Below, piece after piece: positions 29,856 to 37,163 of a stretch of DNA of 37,764 nucleotides. The stretch comes from a virus. The notes beneath the pieces are model-generated. The model was given only the letters and a program-made list of their open reading frames with translations. It made no database searches and was not told the origin of the DNA. Both the position numbers and the translations under genes were made by a program. How positions within the stretch are numbered: the stretch's first letter is position 1; the number at the start of each line of letters is the position of its first letter. The stretch lies in the IMG/VR virus record IMGVR_UViG_3300037153_000309, positions 1-37,764 of that record. One strand, 5' to 3'.

Positions 29856-31201
29856 CCGCGCTGGTGGAGTTCACCGACCGGCCGCTGCCGGCACCGGTCG
29901 ACACCGACAGCTGGACCGGGATGTTCCACGACGTCGTGGAGCTGGTCCGCTACGTCTACGAATCCGAGTTCGTCCCGAAGACGTTCCGCGGCAACGCCCC
30001 CGCAACGGCCGCGGCGATCCTGTACGGCCGTGAGGTGGGGCTACCCCCGATGACCGCGCTGACCCAGCTGTACGTCGTCGACGGGCGACCCGCGATGTAC
30101 GCCGAAGGGCAGCGGGCACTCATCCTCGCTGCGGGACACGACCTGGACATCCGGGAAGCCACCGGCGCCCGGTGCGTCATCGCCGGACGGCGCCGCGGGT
30201 CGAACCGATGGCTCGAGGTGGAGTGGACTCTCGATCATGCACGCCAGGCGAAGCTGTTGCCGGCCAAGGCCGGGTCGGGGTGGCTGAACTATCCCGGCGA
30301 CATGCTGATCGCCCGGGCCACCGCGAAGCTCGCCCGGATGCTGTTCTCCGACGTGATCCACGGGTTCCGGGCCGTCGAGGAGCTCACCGACGAGATCATC
30401 ACGACGACGCCGGCCCTGGCAGCGGCGGAGCCGAAGACCACGGTGCAACGCAAGAGCGCTCAGAGCCGCCGCAAGACGTCCCATAAGGCCGAACAACCCG
30501 ACAGCGCACCCGTGTCGAGTTCGCCCGACACGGCCACACACGCCGCCACCGGTGACCAACCCCCGCCGCCTCCCCTGCCGGGTGAACCCGGCTACACAGA
30601 CTTCGGCACCGACGCTAGTCAAGGTGCCGAAACTCCGGCCCGACCCTTGCCAGCCGCCGCCGGGGACCCGGAGCAAACAGGTGCCTCTGACGCTCCGGGA
30701 ACCGTCTCGGCCCCACCCAAGGAAACCTCAGCCGCGTCCCCCATCGCCGCCGAGGAGACTTCCCTTCCGGGTGGGGCCGAGGCTCCCACCGCGATCCCCC
30801 CTTCCGAGGTGGAGGTCGTCGGTCCCGAGCACGCCGAGGCCACCGACCGGCCCGCCCCACCCGCCGTGGGAGAACCCGTCGACGACGACGTCGAGGTGCT
30901 CGACGCCGGCGACGAGCCGATCCGCAAGAACGAACGCATCGCGCTGCTGATCGACTTCGAGAAGTTCCTCGGCCCCAACCGCGACGACCCGGGCCGGGCC
31001 CGACGCCTCGCGATCACCGGCGCCCTGATCGGCCGCCAGATCACCTCCAGCAACGACCTGACCCACCGTGAGGCCCGCCAGGTCCTCGACACCCTCGCCA
31101 TGTGCAGGGACCGGGCCGACCTCGAGCAGATCGTCGAGGCCGCCGTGGCGTACCGGGCCAATCGGGAGAAGACCGCGGCCGACGAGGAGCCGGCGCCATG
31201 A
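29852..31201 (+). CDS. RecT-like single-strand annealing protein with long linker
   Basis: This 449-aa protein has a RecT-like core in residues 20-180: FRGNAPATAAAILYGREVGL, PPMTALTQLYVVDGRPAMYA, EGQRALILAAGHDLDIREA, WLNYPGDMLIARATAKLARM. Residues 185-355 are Pro/Ala/Ser/Thr/Glu-rich and surely disordered. A helical C-terminal domain of about 85 residues (RIALLIDFEKFLGPNRDD, ITSSNDLTHREARQVLDTLA) may recruit partners such as single-strand binding protein. The linker is unusually long for the family. ATGA overlaps at both ends place it in the early operon with its exonuclease. Confidence 0.85.
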   Translation: MTALVEFTDRPLPAPVDTDSWTGMFHDVVELVRYVYESEFVPKTFRGNAPATAAAILYGREVGLPPMTALTQLYVVDGRPAMYAEGQRALILAAGHDLDIREATGARCVIAGRRRGSNRWLEVEWTLDHARQAKLLPAKAGSGWLNYPGDMLIARATAKLARMLFSDVIHGFRAVEELTDEIITTTPALAAAEPKTTVQRKSAQSRRKTSHKAEQPDSAPVSSSPDTATHAATGDQPPPPPLPGEPGYTDFGTDASQGAETPARPLPAAAGDPEQTGASDAPGTVSAPPKETSAASPIAAEETSLPGGAEAPTAIPPSEVEVVGPEHAEATDRPAPPAVGEPVDDDVEVLDAGDEPIRKNERIALLIDFEKFLGPNRDDPGRARRLAITGALIGRQITSSNDLTHREARQVLDTLAMCRDRADLEQIVEAAVAYRANREKTAADEEPAP

Positions 31202-31557
31202 ACGTCATCGGCATCGCCCCCGACCCGGTGACCATGCTGATCGATCTGGAGAACACGGCCGAGGCGATGCAACGCGAGGTCGGCGGCTACTTCGAATGCA
31301 TCTGGCCCGACACCGACATGTACGGGCCCTGGTGCGGGTTCGTCGACGAGGACGGCGCCGGCCGGCTCGAGCCGAACTACCTCGCCACCCTGATCGCGAC
31401 CCTGGCCGGCTGGCCCGGCGGCCGCCTGGAGCACCAGCTCCTCTTCGGCCCGGTGGTGTTCGCCGGCGAAACCCCCGACGGTGACACCGCGGACATCCCC
31501 GAGATGCTGCTCCGCCTGATCCGCGGCCTCACCAACATCGTGGGTAGTCCCCGATGA
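31198..31557 (+). CDS. DUF3846-like early protein
   Basis: The N-terminal strand and helix of this 119-aa protein (VTMLIDLENTAEAMQREVGG), the YFECIWP strand, the GPWCGFVDEDGAGRLEPNYL segment and the later LLFGPVVFAGET match the DUF3846 layout seen in actinophages. The family function is not established. It has ATGA and ATGA overlaps with both neighbours. Confidence 0.7.
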   Translation: MNVIGIAPDPVTMLIDLENTAEAMQREVGGYFECIWPDTDMYGPWCGFVDEDGAGRLEPNYLATLIATLAGWPGGRLEHQLLFGPVVFAGETPDGDTADIPEMLLRLIRGLTNIVGSPR

Positions 31558-31751
31558 CCAAACCTGCCTCCTTCACCTGCCCGGTCTGTGGTGCCGTCTC
31601 CCACCATCCGGTCGACGCCGCGGAGGAGTACTGCGGCAACTGCCACGACTGGACCGGCAAGCCCTGCGCGTTCGACTACGACGGCTGGTGCCTCACCCAC
31701 CGCCGCTACTGCTCGCTCGCCCACCACACCCCCGAAAAGGACCCTACGTGA
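31554..31751 (+). CDS. Small zinc-finger-like protein
   Basis: This 65-aa protein has two cysteine pairs (CPVCG near residue 9 and YCGNC near 27), followed by CAFDYDGWC and RRYC. The spacing fits one or two zinc sites. It starts at an ATGA overlap and ends at a GTGA overlap, so it is a genuine operon member. No specific function is recognised. Confidence 0.7.
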   Translation: MTKPASFTCPVCGAVSHHPVDAAEEYCGNCHDWTGKPCAFDYDGWCLTHRRYCSLAHHTPEKDPT

Positions 31752-32062
31752 GCGCACTGGTCAAACTGTCGTCAGCACTGCCCGGCGAGACCGACACCAA
31801 CGGCGTCGACGCCCTCCAGCCCTTCCTGGTCGAGGATCCTGAGGCGATCAGGATCGCGGTGCTCTGGTACGACGTCTCCAAGGTCACCATCGACACCGAC
31901 TCCGACCTGCACATCCCCACCATCCGGGTCCGGCGGATCGAACCGATCGGCGACGTCAGTGATGTGCCGGACGAGATCCGCAAGCTCGTCGACGCCGCGA
32001 CCGAACAGCGCACCGGCCGGGCGGCGTTGCCGTTCGACGAGGTCGAAGTGCTCGACGAGTGA
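31748..32062 (+). CDS. Early protein, unknown
   Basis: This 104-aa protein starts at a GTG overlapping the previous stop. It is mixed alpha/beta: VEDPEAIRIAVLWYDVSKVT, IDTDSDLHIPTIRVRRIEPI, then an acidic helix VPDEIRKLVDAATEQRTGRA. There is no motif I can name. Its position between recombination genes and the J-domain protein suggests a DNA metabolism accessory. Confidence 0.65.
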   Translation: MSALVKLSSALPGETDTNGVDALQPFLVEDPEAIRIAVLWYDVSKVTIDTDSDLHIPTIRVRRIEPIGDVSDVPDEIRKLVDAATEQRTGRAALPFDEVEVLDE

Positions 32063-32068
32063 CACGCC

Positions 32069-32683
32069 GTGACCTTCACGATCCGCCCGATCAGCGACCC
32101 GACCCGGTTCCACCGCGGCCCCGGAGAGCCACACCAGTTCCGGGCCGACCTGACCGACACCAAAAAGCTCCTCGAATACGAGGTGAGCCGCCTCGACGGC
32201 CACCACCTGATCGTCGAGCTCGACGTCCAGCCGGCTGACATCAACAACGCCGGCACCGCACTCCGGGCCTACGCCCGCCCCCTCCTGCCCGGCGTGGTGG
32301 TGGCGTTCGAGTCCCGGCATGGGTCACTCGTGTACGCAACCGACCGGTTCAACGACTGGCGGGCCAACCTCCGCGCGATCGCCAAGAGCCTCGAGGCGCT
32401 ACGTGCTGTGGACCGCTATGGCGTGTCCGGCCTCGGCGAGCAGTACACCGGGTGGGCCCAGCTGCCGCCGGGCCGCGACGGCGGCGCCTCTGCGATGACC
32501 CGCGACCAGGCGCACGAGTTCCTGCTCGGCCTGATGGTCGAACCAGAGCTCGCCAGGCACCTACTGCCGCTGGACGCCCTGGTCAAACGGGCCAGAGCCA
32601 AGACCCATCCCGACCGCCACGACGGCGACCGCACCGCCTGGGACACCGTCGAACGAGCCGCCGCCGTGCTAGGCGTCCGATGA
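32069..32683 (+). CDS. Early protein with C-terminal J-domain-like HPD motif
   Basis: This is a 204-aa protein with a GTG start. The N-terminal part is beta-rich (HHLIVELDVQPADINNAGTA, VVVAFESRHGSLVYATDRFN), followed by a central helix (RANLRAIAKSLEALRAVDRY). The last 60 residues (DQAHEFLLGLM, LVKRARAKTHPDRHDGDRTA, WDTVERAAAVLG) carry the HPD tripeptide at about 180-182, flanked by helices as in DnaJ domains. Similar phage proteins are annotated DnaJ-like. A role in recruiting host DnaK to replication would be inference. Confidence 0.75.
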   Translation: MTFTIRPISDPTRFHRGPGEPHQFRADLTDTKKLLEYEVSRLDGHHLIVELDVQPADINNAGTALRAYARPLLPGVVVAFESRHGSLVYATDRFNDWRANLRAIAKSLEALRAVDRYGVSGLGEQYTGWAQLPPGRDGGASAMTRDQAHEFLLGLMVEPELARHLLPLDALVKRARAKTHPDRHDGDRTAWDTVERAAAVLGVR

Positions 32684-32937
32684 CCAGTCTGTGCCGCCAG
32701 CCGACATGCGCGCTGCCGATCGTGTGGGCCACCACCGCCAACGGGTCACCAATGCCGATCGACGCCGAACCCAATCCAGACGGCAACCTCGCCGTCTGGC
32801 GCGACGACACGGGGGCGCTGCGATGCCGCGTCGTCACCGCCGAACACCCGCTCAACCCCGACTGCGAACGGCCCGCAATGCCGCACTGGTCGACCTGCCG
32901 CAATCCGCCACCTCGGTCACGGGCGCATCCCCGATGA
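32680..32937 (+). CDS. Small probable zinc-binding protein
   Basis: This 85-aa protein starts at an ATGA overlap. It contains LCRQPTCALPIVWATTANGS, PMPIDAEPNPDGN, then a strand (LRCRVVTAEHPL) and a HWSTC end. The C-x4-C...PMPxDAEP...HxxxC pattern is a small family common in actinophages, predicted to bind zinc, with unknown function. It overlaps the RusA gene by four bases. Confidence 0.7.
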   Translation: MTSLCRQPTCALPIVWATTANGSPMPIDAEPNPDGNLAVWRDDTGALRCRVVTAEHPLNPDCERPAMPHWSTCRNPPPRSRAHPR

Positions 32938-33449
32938 AACTGACCCGGCCGTTGGCGTTCAAGGTGTACGGCACCCCGGCACCCCAAGGCAGCCTGCGCA
33001 CCATCGGGAACGGGAAGGCCCGCCGCCTGATCAACGACAACCCGAAAACCGGGCCATGGCGGGAACGTGTCGCCAAAGGCGGCCGGGCCCTGATGGCCCA
33101 CCACCACTACCCCGAACCCATCGACGGGCCGATAACCGTCACGGTCACCACCACCCTGCAACGCCCCGTCAGCATCAAGCCGCACAAGCGCTGGTGGCCG
33201 TACCTGCAGTCACCGGGTCATGGCGACGTCGACAAGCTCGCCCGGACCGTCCTCGACGCCCTGGTCGACGCCCGCGTCATCGCAAACGACGCCCAGGTCG
33301 TCGAGCTGGTCGCCGTCAAGGCCTACCGCGACACCCCCACGGCACCCGACCGACTCCACCGGCCGGGTGCCGTCATCCGCATCTACCCCACCGAGCAACC
33401 CGACGACCAGCCCACCCTCGACACCCAGGCGGAAAGGACCGTGGAGTAG
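32934..33449 (+). CDS. RusA-family Holliday junction resolvase
   Basis: This 171-aa protein shows RusA landmarks: FKVYGTPAPQGSLRTI at the N-terminus, ITVTVTTTLQRP, then the catalytic region SPGHGDVDKLARTVLDALVD, ARVIANDAQVVELVAVKAYR (paired aspartates, then Asp and Lys). It cuts branched recombination intermediates before packaging, fitting the upstream exonuclease and annealing genes. It has an ATGA start, and its TAG overlaps the next GTG by one base. Confidence 0.9.
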   Translation: MKLTRPLAFKVYGTPAPQGSLRTIGNGKARRLINDNPKTGPWRERVAKGGRALMAHHHYPEPIDGPITVTVTTTLQRPVSIKPHKRWWPYLQSPGHGDVDKLARTVLDALVDARVIANDAQVVELVAVKAYRDTPTAPDRLHRPGAVIRIYPTEQPDDQPTLDTQAERTVE

Positions 33450-33820
33450 TGCCCTGGTTCAAAGTCGACGACAACTTCGCGTCCCACCCGAAAGCGGTCG
33501 CCGCCGGCAACGCCGCCCTCGGACTATGGGTCCGCGCCGGCGCGTGGTCCATGCAGCAGCTCACCGACGGCTACATCCCAGGCAATATCGCACGCATTCT
33601 CGGGAAACATTCCGAAGCGGTCGCGCTTGTCAACGCCGGACTATGGATCCCGAAAGACGACGGATACCTATTCCATGAATGGGCCGAACGCCAGCCAACC
33701 CGAATTCAACTGGAGGCGCAGCAAGAACAGACACGGCAACGGCAGCGACGGGGCCGCGAGGCGCAGGCGCGTCGACGAGCCGCTGAGAGGGCAGCCACTG
33801 AGAAGGAGGGATCGCCGTGA
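33449..33820 (+). CDS. Winged-helix replication-initiator-like protein
   Basis: This 123-aa protein contains WFKVDDNFASHPKAVAAGNA, ALGLWVRAGAWSMQQLTDGY, IPGNIARILGKHSEAVALVN and GLWIPKDDGYLFHEWAERQP. This matches the winged-helix N-terminal domain of phage replication initiators (DnaD/gpO-like). A highly basic helical tail follows (RQRQRRGREAQARRRAAERA), suited to DNA binding. The iteron-like repeats start 11 bases after the stop, which strongly links this gene to origin binding. The longer C-terminal domain of the full initiator is missing. Confidence 0.75.
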   Translation: MPWFKVDDNFASHPKAVAAGNAALGLWVRAGAWSMQQLTDGYIPGNIARILGKHSEAVALVNAGLWIPKDDGYLFHEWAERQPTRIQLEAQQEQTRQRQRRGREAQARRRAAERAATEKEGSP

Positions 33821-34083
33821 GTGACGCGTTTGTCACGCGTGACGGTCGCGTCACTGTCACGCGTCTGTCACGCGTGACCGTCGCGTCACTGTCACGCGTG
33901 ACTCACGGCGATGTCACGGTGGTCCCATCCCATCCCAAGACAAGCGACTCGTTCCCAACCTGGGAACCAAAACTCACCTTGGTCTCGAACTGGCCAAGCA
34001 ACCTGTCACCAACCGCACCAAAAACCACCCTTCGTAACCTCTCACCAGGAATTTCATCAGGTCACACTGGAAAGGCCGGCTAG
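33817..34083 (+). CDS. ORF through the repeat array, doubtful coding
   Basis: This 88-aa frame has a strong AAGGAGG site seven bases before GTG 33817, so translation is likely to start here. The product is repetitive (VTVTRLSRVTVASLSRVTHG) because it reads through the DNA repeats, and then low-complexity. It may be a relic of a gene overrun by the origin, or simply translated origin DNA. Confidence 0.35.
   Translation: MSDAFVTRDGRVTVTRLSRVTVASLSRVTHGDVTVVPSHPKTSDSFPTWEPKLTLVSNWPSNLSPTAPKTTLRNLSPGISSGHTGKAG
33821..34080. other. Candidate replication origin (iterons plus A/T-richer flank)
   Basis: A cluster of GTCACGCGT words at 33821-33919 is followed by about 150 bases clearly richer in A/T than the surrounding genes. 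A 7-bp hairpin GTTCCCA-acc-TGGGAAC lies at 33951-33967. The region directly follows a replication-initiator-like gene. No confident gene occupies it. This is the classic composition of an iteron origin; function is inferred. Confidence 0.6.
33831..33900. repeat. Tandem 35-bp direct repeat with palindromic iterons
   Basis: 33831-33865 and 33866-33900 are tandem copies differing at two positions. Each begins with TGTCACGCGTGAC and contains a second TGTCACGCGT 24 bases on, so the sites fall at 33831, 33855, 33866 and 33890. A partial copy, TGTCACGG, is at 33912. The core GTCACGCGTGAC is a perfect 12-bp palindrome. Confidence 0.9.
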
Positions 34084-34097
34084 GTAACGCGCGCGCG

Positions 34098-34664
34098 ATG
34101 ACCCACCTGGCCAGAATCACCGAGCACCCCACCGACCCGGACGTCGTCCTGATCGACATCCCCTACGAGCTCAACGCCGAGATGCGCCGCTACGAAGCCG
34201 CACGAATGGCACCCGAACTGCGCGGCTACGTACTCGCCGCCGAACACATCGACGGCTTCACCCGCTTCGCCGAACGTCTTAACATGCACGTCGTCGACGA
34301 GCGTCGACACGCCCCAAACCCCCGGCCGCTAATGCCAGAATGCGCCCACTGCGGACAGCCCGCTAAACTGTCCAGCCAGCCCGAATACTGCCCCGGCTGC
34401 GGACAACAATTCGAACCCTATTTCCACGCCGAAACACCGGGCGAATCCCGCGTCAGCTGCGAATACTGCGGACACCCGAACAAACCCGGCTTCGGCTATT
34501 GCGCCGAATGCGGGAAACCAATGCCGAAAATCCCCGTCACCTACGTCCGGCAACCCAGCCGCACCCGGCTCAAGAACCCGAAGCGGCTGGCCGAGACGCT
34601 CGGGGAGACCCAGCTGCTGCTCACCGACCTCAGCACGGATCCCTCGGTCACGCAGGCGTCATGA
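34098..34664 (+). CDS. Double zinc-ribbon protein, unknown
   Basis: The N-terminal half of this 188-aa protein is helical ([35 protein letters not shown]). Four C-x2-C pairs follow: [23 protein letters not shown] and CAECGKPMP, i.e. two zinc ribbons. The C-terminus is polar. It could be a DNA- or RNA-binding adaptor; no specific family is known to me. It is the last rightward gene before the leftward operon, and the stops overlap by six bases at 34659-34664. Confidence 0.75.
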   Translation: MTHLARITEHPTDPDVVLIDIPYELNAEMRRYEAARMAPELRGYVLAAEHIDGFTRFAERLNMHVVDERRHAPNPRPLMPECAHCGQPAKLSSQPEYCPGCGQQFEPYFHAETPGESRVSCEYCGHPNKPGFGYCAECGKPMPKIPVTYVRQPSRTRLKNPKRLAETLGETQLLLTDLSTDPSVTQAS

Positions 34665-34949
34665 TTCACGCAATCGGGAGCTCGACCGCTGCTGGCCGAA
34701 CCGCTGGTACGCCGCCTGCTTGGTGGTCCCCAACGCGGCCCCGATCAGGGTCCACGAGTCGCCAGCCTCCCGGGCCGCCGCCACCGCATCCCGCAGCTCC
34801 TGCTCGGCGTCCTCGACACCCTTGCGGGCGGCGATGATCCGGCGGAAGTGCACCGCGTCGCGTATGTCGAGAGTCGTAGGGTCGAGCGAATCCAGCCAGG
34901 ACTCGATGTCGGGCTTGGCGGCCGCCTCCTCGTCGGAAATCTCGCTCAC
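34659..34949 (-). CDS. Small HTH protein (last gene of the leftward operon)
   Basis: This 96-aa protein has a GTG start one base after the CopG-like gene stop. The helical sequence ends in a clear [43 protein letters not shown]. The pattern 'G[21 protein letters not shown]' is a widespread small actinobacterial family. The 35286 gene carries a related HTH (VPWVAIAVGLGVSHQAAMKR), so the operon has two paralogue-like regulators. Confidence 0.75.
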   Translation of the reverse strand: MSEISDEEAAAKPDIESWLDSLDPTTLDIRDAVHFRRIIAARKGVEDAEQELRDAVAAAREAGDSWTLIGAALGTTKQAAYQRFGQQRSSSRLRES

Positions 34950-34950
34950 G

Positions 34951-35268
34951 TCAGCCCCGCACCAGCCCGACCACCCGGTCGGTCAGCTGCCGCAGCTGCT
35001 CCACCGTCTCCAGCAGCGCCACCTCATCGCCGGCGTGGCGCAGAGCAGCCGCGCGGATCAGCGCCGTCACCTTCACGCCGGCGTCATCGGCCCGGGCGCG
35101 CAGTTTTTCGATCTCCTCATCGGAGAACCGCACCGAGATCGTCACGTTGCGCCGGACCTCCACCGCCACCTCCGGACCCGGGAAGGCGTCATCGGCCTGG
35201 TCGCGGTGCTCATACCACCACTCGGCCTCCTCGGCCTCGGTCATGCCTGCCATCTTGTCGCCGCTCAT
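34951..35268 (-). CDS. CopG/BrnA-like ribbon-helix-helix antitoxin candidate
   Basis: This protein is 105 aa from ATG 35268; the longer open frame upstream has no support. The N-terminal [20 protein letters not shown] resembles the toxin-wrapping arm of BrnA-like antitoxins. The ribbon-helix-helix is [20 protein letters not shown], then [22 protein letters not shown]-terminal helix follows. It is the third gene of a leftward operon headed by a toxin-like ORF, so it may bind the twin operators at 35797-35840. Confidence 0.75.
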   Translation of the reverse strand: MSGDKMAGMTEAEEAEWWYEHRDQADDAFPGPEVAVEVRRNVTISVRFSDEEIEKLRARADDAGVKVTALIRAAALRHAGDEVALLETVEQLRQLTDRVVGLVRG

Positions 35269-35285
35269 GCTCACCGCCCGGCCGA

Positions 35286-35540
35286 TCAGACCTTGTCCCG
35301 ATACCGCTTCATCGCCGCTTGGTGCGACACCCCCAGCCCGACCGCAATCGCAACCCACGGCACCCCGTCCGCGCGGGCAGTCACCACCGCCGCCTCGATC
35401 GCACGCTCGGCCACCTCCCGCGCCGCCACCGCCTGCTCGATATCGGCGATCGCCGACCGGTCACGCATCTTCGCCCGGTTGGGCTCGAAGTGCTCGAACC
35501 GCTCGGCCGCCTCCGCATCGGAAATCTTCGTCTTCCTCAT
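35286..35540 (-). CDS. Small HTH protein, possible antitoxin
   Basis: This protein is 84 aa from ATG 35540. It contains KISDAEAAERFEHFEPNRAK, SAIADIEQAVAAREVAERAI, EAAVVTARADGVPWVAIAVG, LGVSHQAAMKRYRD, ending in an HTH. It directly follows the toxin-like gene (28 bases) and precedes the CopG-like gene, so either may be the antitoxin. Extension upstream in frame overlaps the toxin gene and is not needed. Confidence 0.72.
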   Translation of the reverse strand: MRKTKISDAEAAERFEHFEPNRAKMRDRSAIADIEQAVAAREVAERAIEAAVVTARADGVPWVAIAVGLGVSHQAAMKRYRDKV

Positions 35541-35568
35541 CGCTATCACCTCACGCCCGCTGTCCTCG

Positions 35569-35793
35569 TCACGGCCAGAACTTCCGACGCGCGGGCATCG
35601 CGTGGATGATCCGGGGATCCTCGTCGTCCTCGACGACGCCGACCTCAAGCACCGCCCCGTTGCGGGCCGGGCCGATGAACATCACCAGCTCCTCGTCGCC
35701 TTCGTCCACGAAGTAGCTCAGATGGTGGGTGATCGCGTGGAGCATGTCCTCGTCGGCGATGCCTCGCCTCCGCGCGCTCTCGGTGATCCTCAC
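35569..35793 (-). CDS. Toxin-like small protein (BrnT/RelE-sized), first gene of leftward operon
   Basis: This protein is 74 aa from GTG 35793. The sequence VRITESARRRGIADEDMLHA, ITHHLSYFVDEGDEELVMFI, GPARNGAVLEVGVVEDDEDP, RIIHAMPARRKFWP has a helix-then-sheet order, a IGPxxxGxxLEV strand pair and a final IIHAMPARxKF. This resembles BrnT-type toxins and related hypothetical proteins paired with CopG genes. The start lies seven bases after a TATAGT -10, so the transcript should be leaderless. Toxicity is inference. Confidence 0.65.
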   Translation of the reverse strand: MRITESARRRGIADEDMLHAITHHLSYFVDEGDEELVMFIGPARNGAVLEVGVVEDDEDPRIIHAMPARRKFWP

Positions 35794-35796
35794 AAG

Positions 35797-35840
35797 TGCA
35801 ACTATAGTTGCAGGCGGCTCGCATTGCAACTCAGGTTGCA
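35797..35840. promoter_or_regulatory. Twin TGCAAC-N4-GTTGCA operators with embedded promoter
   Basis: TGCAACTATAGTTGCA (35797-35812, a perfect palindrome) and TGCAACTCAGGTTGCA (35825-35840, identical arms) are centred 28 bp apart. On the minus strand, TTGCAA (35829-35824) and TATAGT (35806-35801) form a promoter with a 17-base spacer, each element inside one operator. Repression by an operon-encoded HTH or RHH protein would block both. Confidence 0.8.
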
Positions 35841-35865
35841 GTCTGGGAGGGGTGAGGTCGCGCAC

Positions 35866-35919
35866 ATGACGAGCGCGCAGGCCCCGGACACCTGCCCCGA
35901 GCTCACGGGTGACACGTGA
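35866..35919 (+). CDS. Possible 17-codon leader peptide ORF
   Basis: ATG 35866 to TGA 35919 encodes 17 aa (MTSAQAPDTCPELTGDT) with a GAGG upstream, and its stop overlaps the GTG of the next gene. It may be a leader peptide or the remnant of a gene cut by the leftward operon. The support is the overlap only. Confidence 0.3.
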   Translation: MTSAQAPDTCPELTGDT

Positions 35920-36722
35920 TGAGCCGGCGTGCGTCGTGTTGTTGTGGTCGTCCGACGCCGCAGCAGTCGTACCTGTGCCGGGTCTGCACCGACGCGTACG
36001 CCGCCGCGCTGCAGGCGGTGCCGACGATCGGCTACGAGCTGGCGGTCACGCTGGCCAGGCAGCGCCGGTTCAGCGATGACCCGGTCTCCCGCGATGGCGG
36101 GCTGCCGTACGACACCGGTGCCAGTGCCGCGCTGGCCCGACTGCGCGCCGAGCTCGTCGGGCTGGTCCGGCTGTGCGTGGCGGAGCGGGTCAGCTCCACC
36201 GACTACCGGCACCGGCTCCCGGCCGACACGCTGTCGTCGATGAGCCGGTGGCTGCGGTGGCGGGTCGACGGGGTGGCGGCGAGGCCGTGGGCGGGTGACG
36301 CGCTGGGCCTGGTCGCGGTGGTCGCCGCCTGCGAACGGGTGGTGGACCGCCCGGTGCCGCGCAGCTACGCCGGGCCGTGCGACGTGTGCGGCGCCGACCT
36401 GTACGCGCTTCCCGGCCGCACCGAGCTCAGGTGCCGGCGCTGCCGGGCCGGCTACGACCTGGCAGCCCGGCGCGCCGACCTGCTGCGCCGCGCCCACGAC
36501 CGGCTGGCCACCAGCACCGACATCGCCCGCGGCCTGTCCAGCCTGGACCTGCCGGTCAGCCCGGAGCGGCTGCGGCAGTGGCACCACCGCGGTCGCCTGC
36601 TGCAGCGTGGCCACGACCGACGTGGCCGGCCGCTGTACCGGGTCGGCGACGTCGTCGAGCTGCTGCTGGAGTCCGTCTCCGCGCGGGGTCTTGCGCAGCC
36701 CCGTGCCGGTGTGTCACGCTGA
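35919..36722 (+). CDS. Zinc/HTH regulatory protein before HNH, unknown
   Basis: This protein is 267 aa from ATG 35919; a GTG at 35916 is in frame. The N-terminal cysteines (SCCCGRPTPQQSYLCRVC) suggest a zinc site. A helical middle is followed by a zinc ribbon (GPCDVCGADLYALPGRTELR, CRRCRAGYDL). A MerR/Mor-like winged HTH ends the protein (SSLDLPVSPERLRQWHHRGR, RPLYRVGDVVELLLE). Such proteins lie just upstream of HNH-terminase genes in actinophages and may activate late transcription. Confidence 0.7.
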   Translation: MSRRASCCCGRPTPQQSYLCRVCTDAYAAALQAVPTIGYELAVTLARQRRFSDDPVSRDGGLPYDTGASAALARLRAELVGLVRLCVAERVSSTDYRHRLPADTLSSMSRWLRWRVDGVAARPWAGDALGLVAVVAACERVVDRPVPRSYAGPCDVCGADLYALPGRTELRCRRCRAGYDLAARRADLLRRAHDRLATSTDIARGLSSLDLPVSPERLRQWHHRGRLLQRGHDRRGRPLYRVGDVVELLLESVSARGLAQPRAGVSR

Positions 36723-36726
36723 AGTG

Positions 36727-36757
36727 CCGACGGACGAGCGCGCTCGAAAACCGTCGG
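36727..36757. repeat. Nested inverted repeats upstream of HNH
   Basis: CCGACGG (36727-36733) pairs with CCGTCGG (36751-36757). Between them lies the palindrome CGAGCGCGCTCG (36736-36747). A double stem or cruciform directly after the regulator stop could be a terminator part or a terminase-related site. Confidence 0.45.
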
Positions 36758-36779
36758 CATTGTCGTCTCGACCCCCGAC

Positions 36780-36811
36780 AGCCCCGGCTCTGCCCCCCAA
36801 GGGCCGGGGCT
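36780..36811 (+). terminator. Probable intrinsic terminator
   Basis: AGCCCCGGC (36780-36788) and GCCGGGGCT (36803-36811) form a perfect 9-bp G/C-rich stem with a 14-base loop, followed by TCGTCGT. It lies between the regulator and the HNH gene and probably ends the early transcript. Confidence 0.6.
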
Positions 36812-36836
36812 TCGTCGTACCCGGGCGGAGGTCGCC

Positions 36837-37163
36837 GTGCCGGTCAGACCACCCAGCCGCTGCCCGCGCTGCGGCGCCGTGCACAAGGCCAGGCGATGCC
36901 CGGCCTGCTACCCGTCGTGGGGCAGCAGCACGCGCCGGCCGACCACCACCGCCGCGTACCAGCGGCTGCGGTTGTGGGTGTTCGCCGAGCAGGACTACCT
37001 GTGCGCGTGGCCGGGATGCGGTCGGCTGGCGGTCGAGCTCGACCACATCGTGGCGGTGTCCGACGGTGGCGGCGACGAGCCGGAGAACCTGCAGGGCCTG
37101 TGCGTCGAGCACCACCGGGCGAAGACGCAGGCGGAGTCTCGTCGGGGTGCGGCGAACCGGTAG
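36837..37163 (+). CDS. HNH endonuclease next to terminase
   Basis: This is a 108-aa protein with a GTG start. The N-terminal zinc-like cysteines (SRCPRCGAVHKARRCPACYP) and the central YLCAWPGC lead to the HNH core VELDHIVAVSDGG, ENLQGLCVEHHRAKT: His in LDHI, Asn in ENLQ, His-His in VEHH. HNH proteins beside terminase are known to be needed for cos cleavage in HK97-like phages, so a cos site is expected close by. It is followed by a 112-base gap to terS. Confidence 0.9.
   Translation: MPVRPPSRCPRCGAVHKARRCPACYPSWGSSTRRPTTTAAYQRLRLWVFAEQDYLCAWPGCGRLAVELDHIVAVSDGGGDEPENLQGLCVEHHRAKTQAESRRGAANR

Noticed and set aside
33831-33900. CRISPR array
   Set aside because: The units are head-to-tail with no spacers and only two copies, and there are no cas genes. 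Fits iterons instead.
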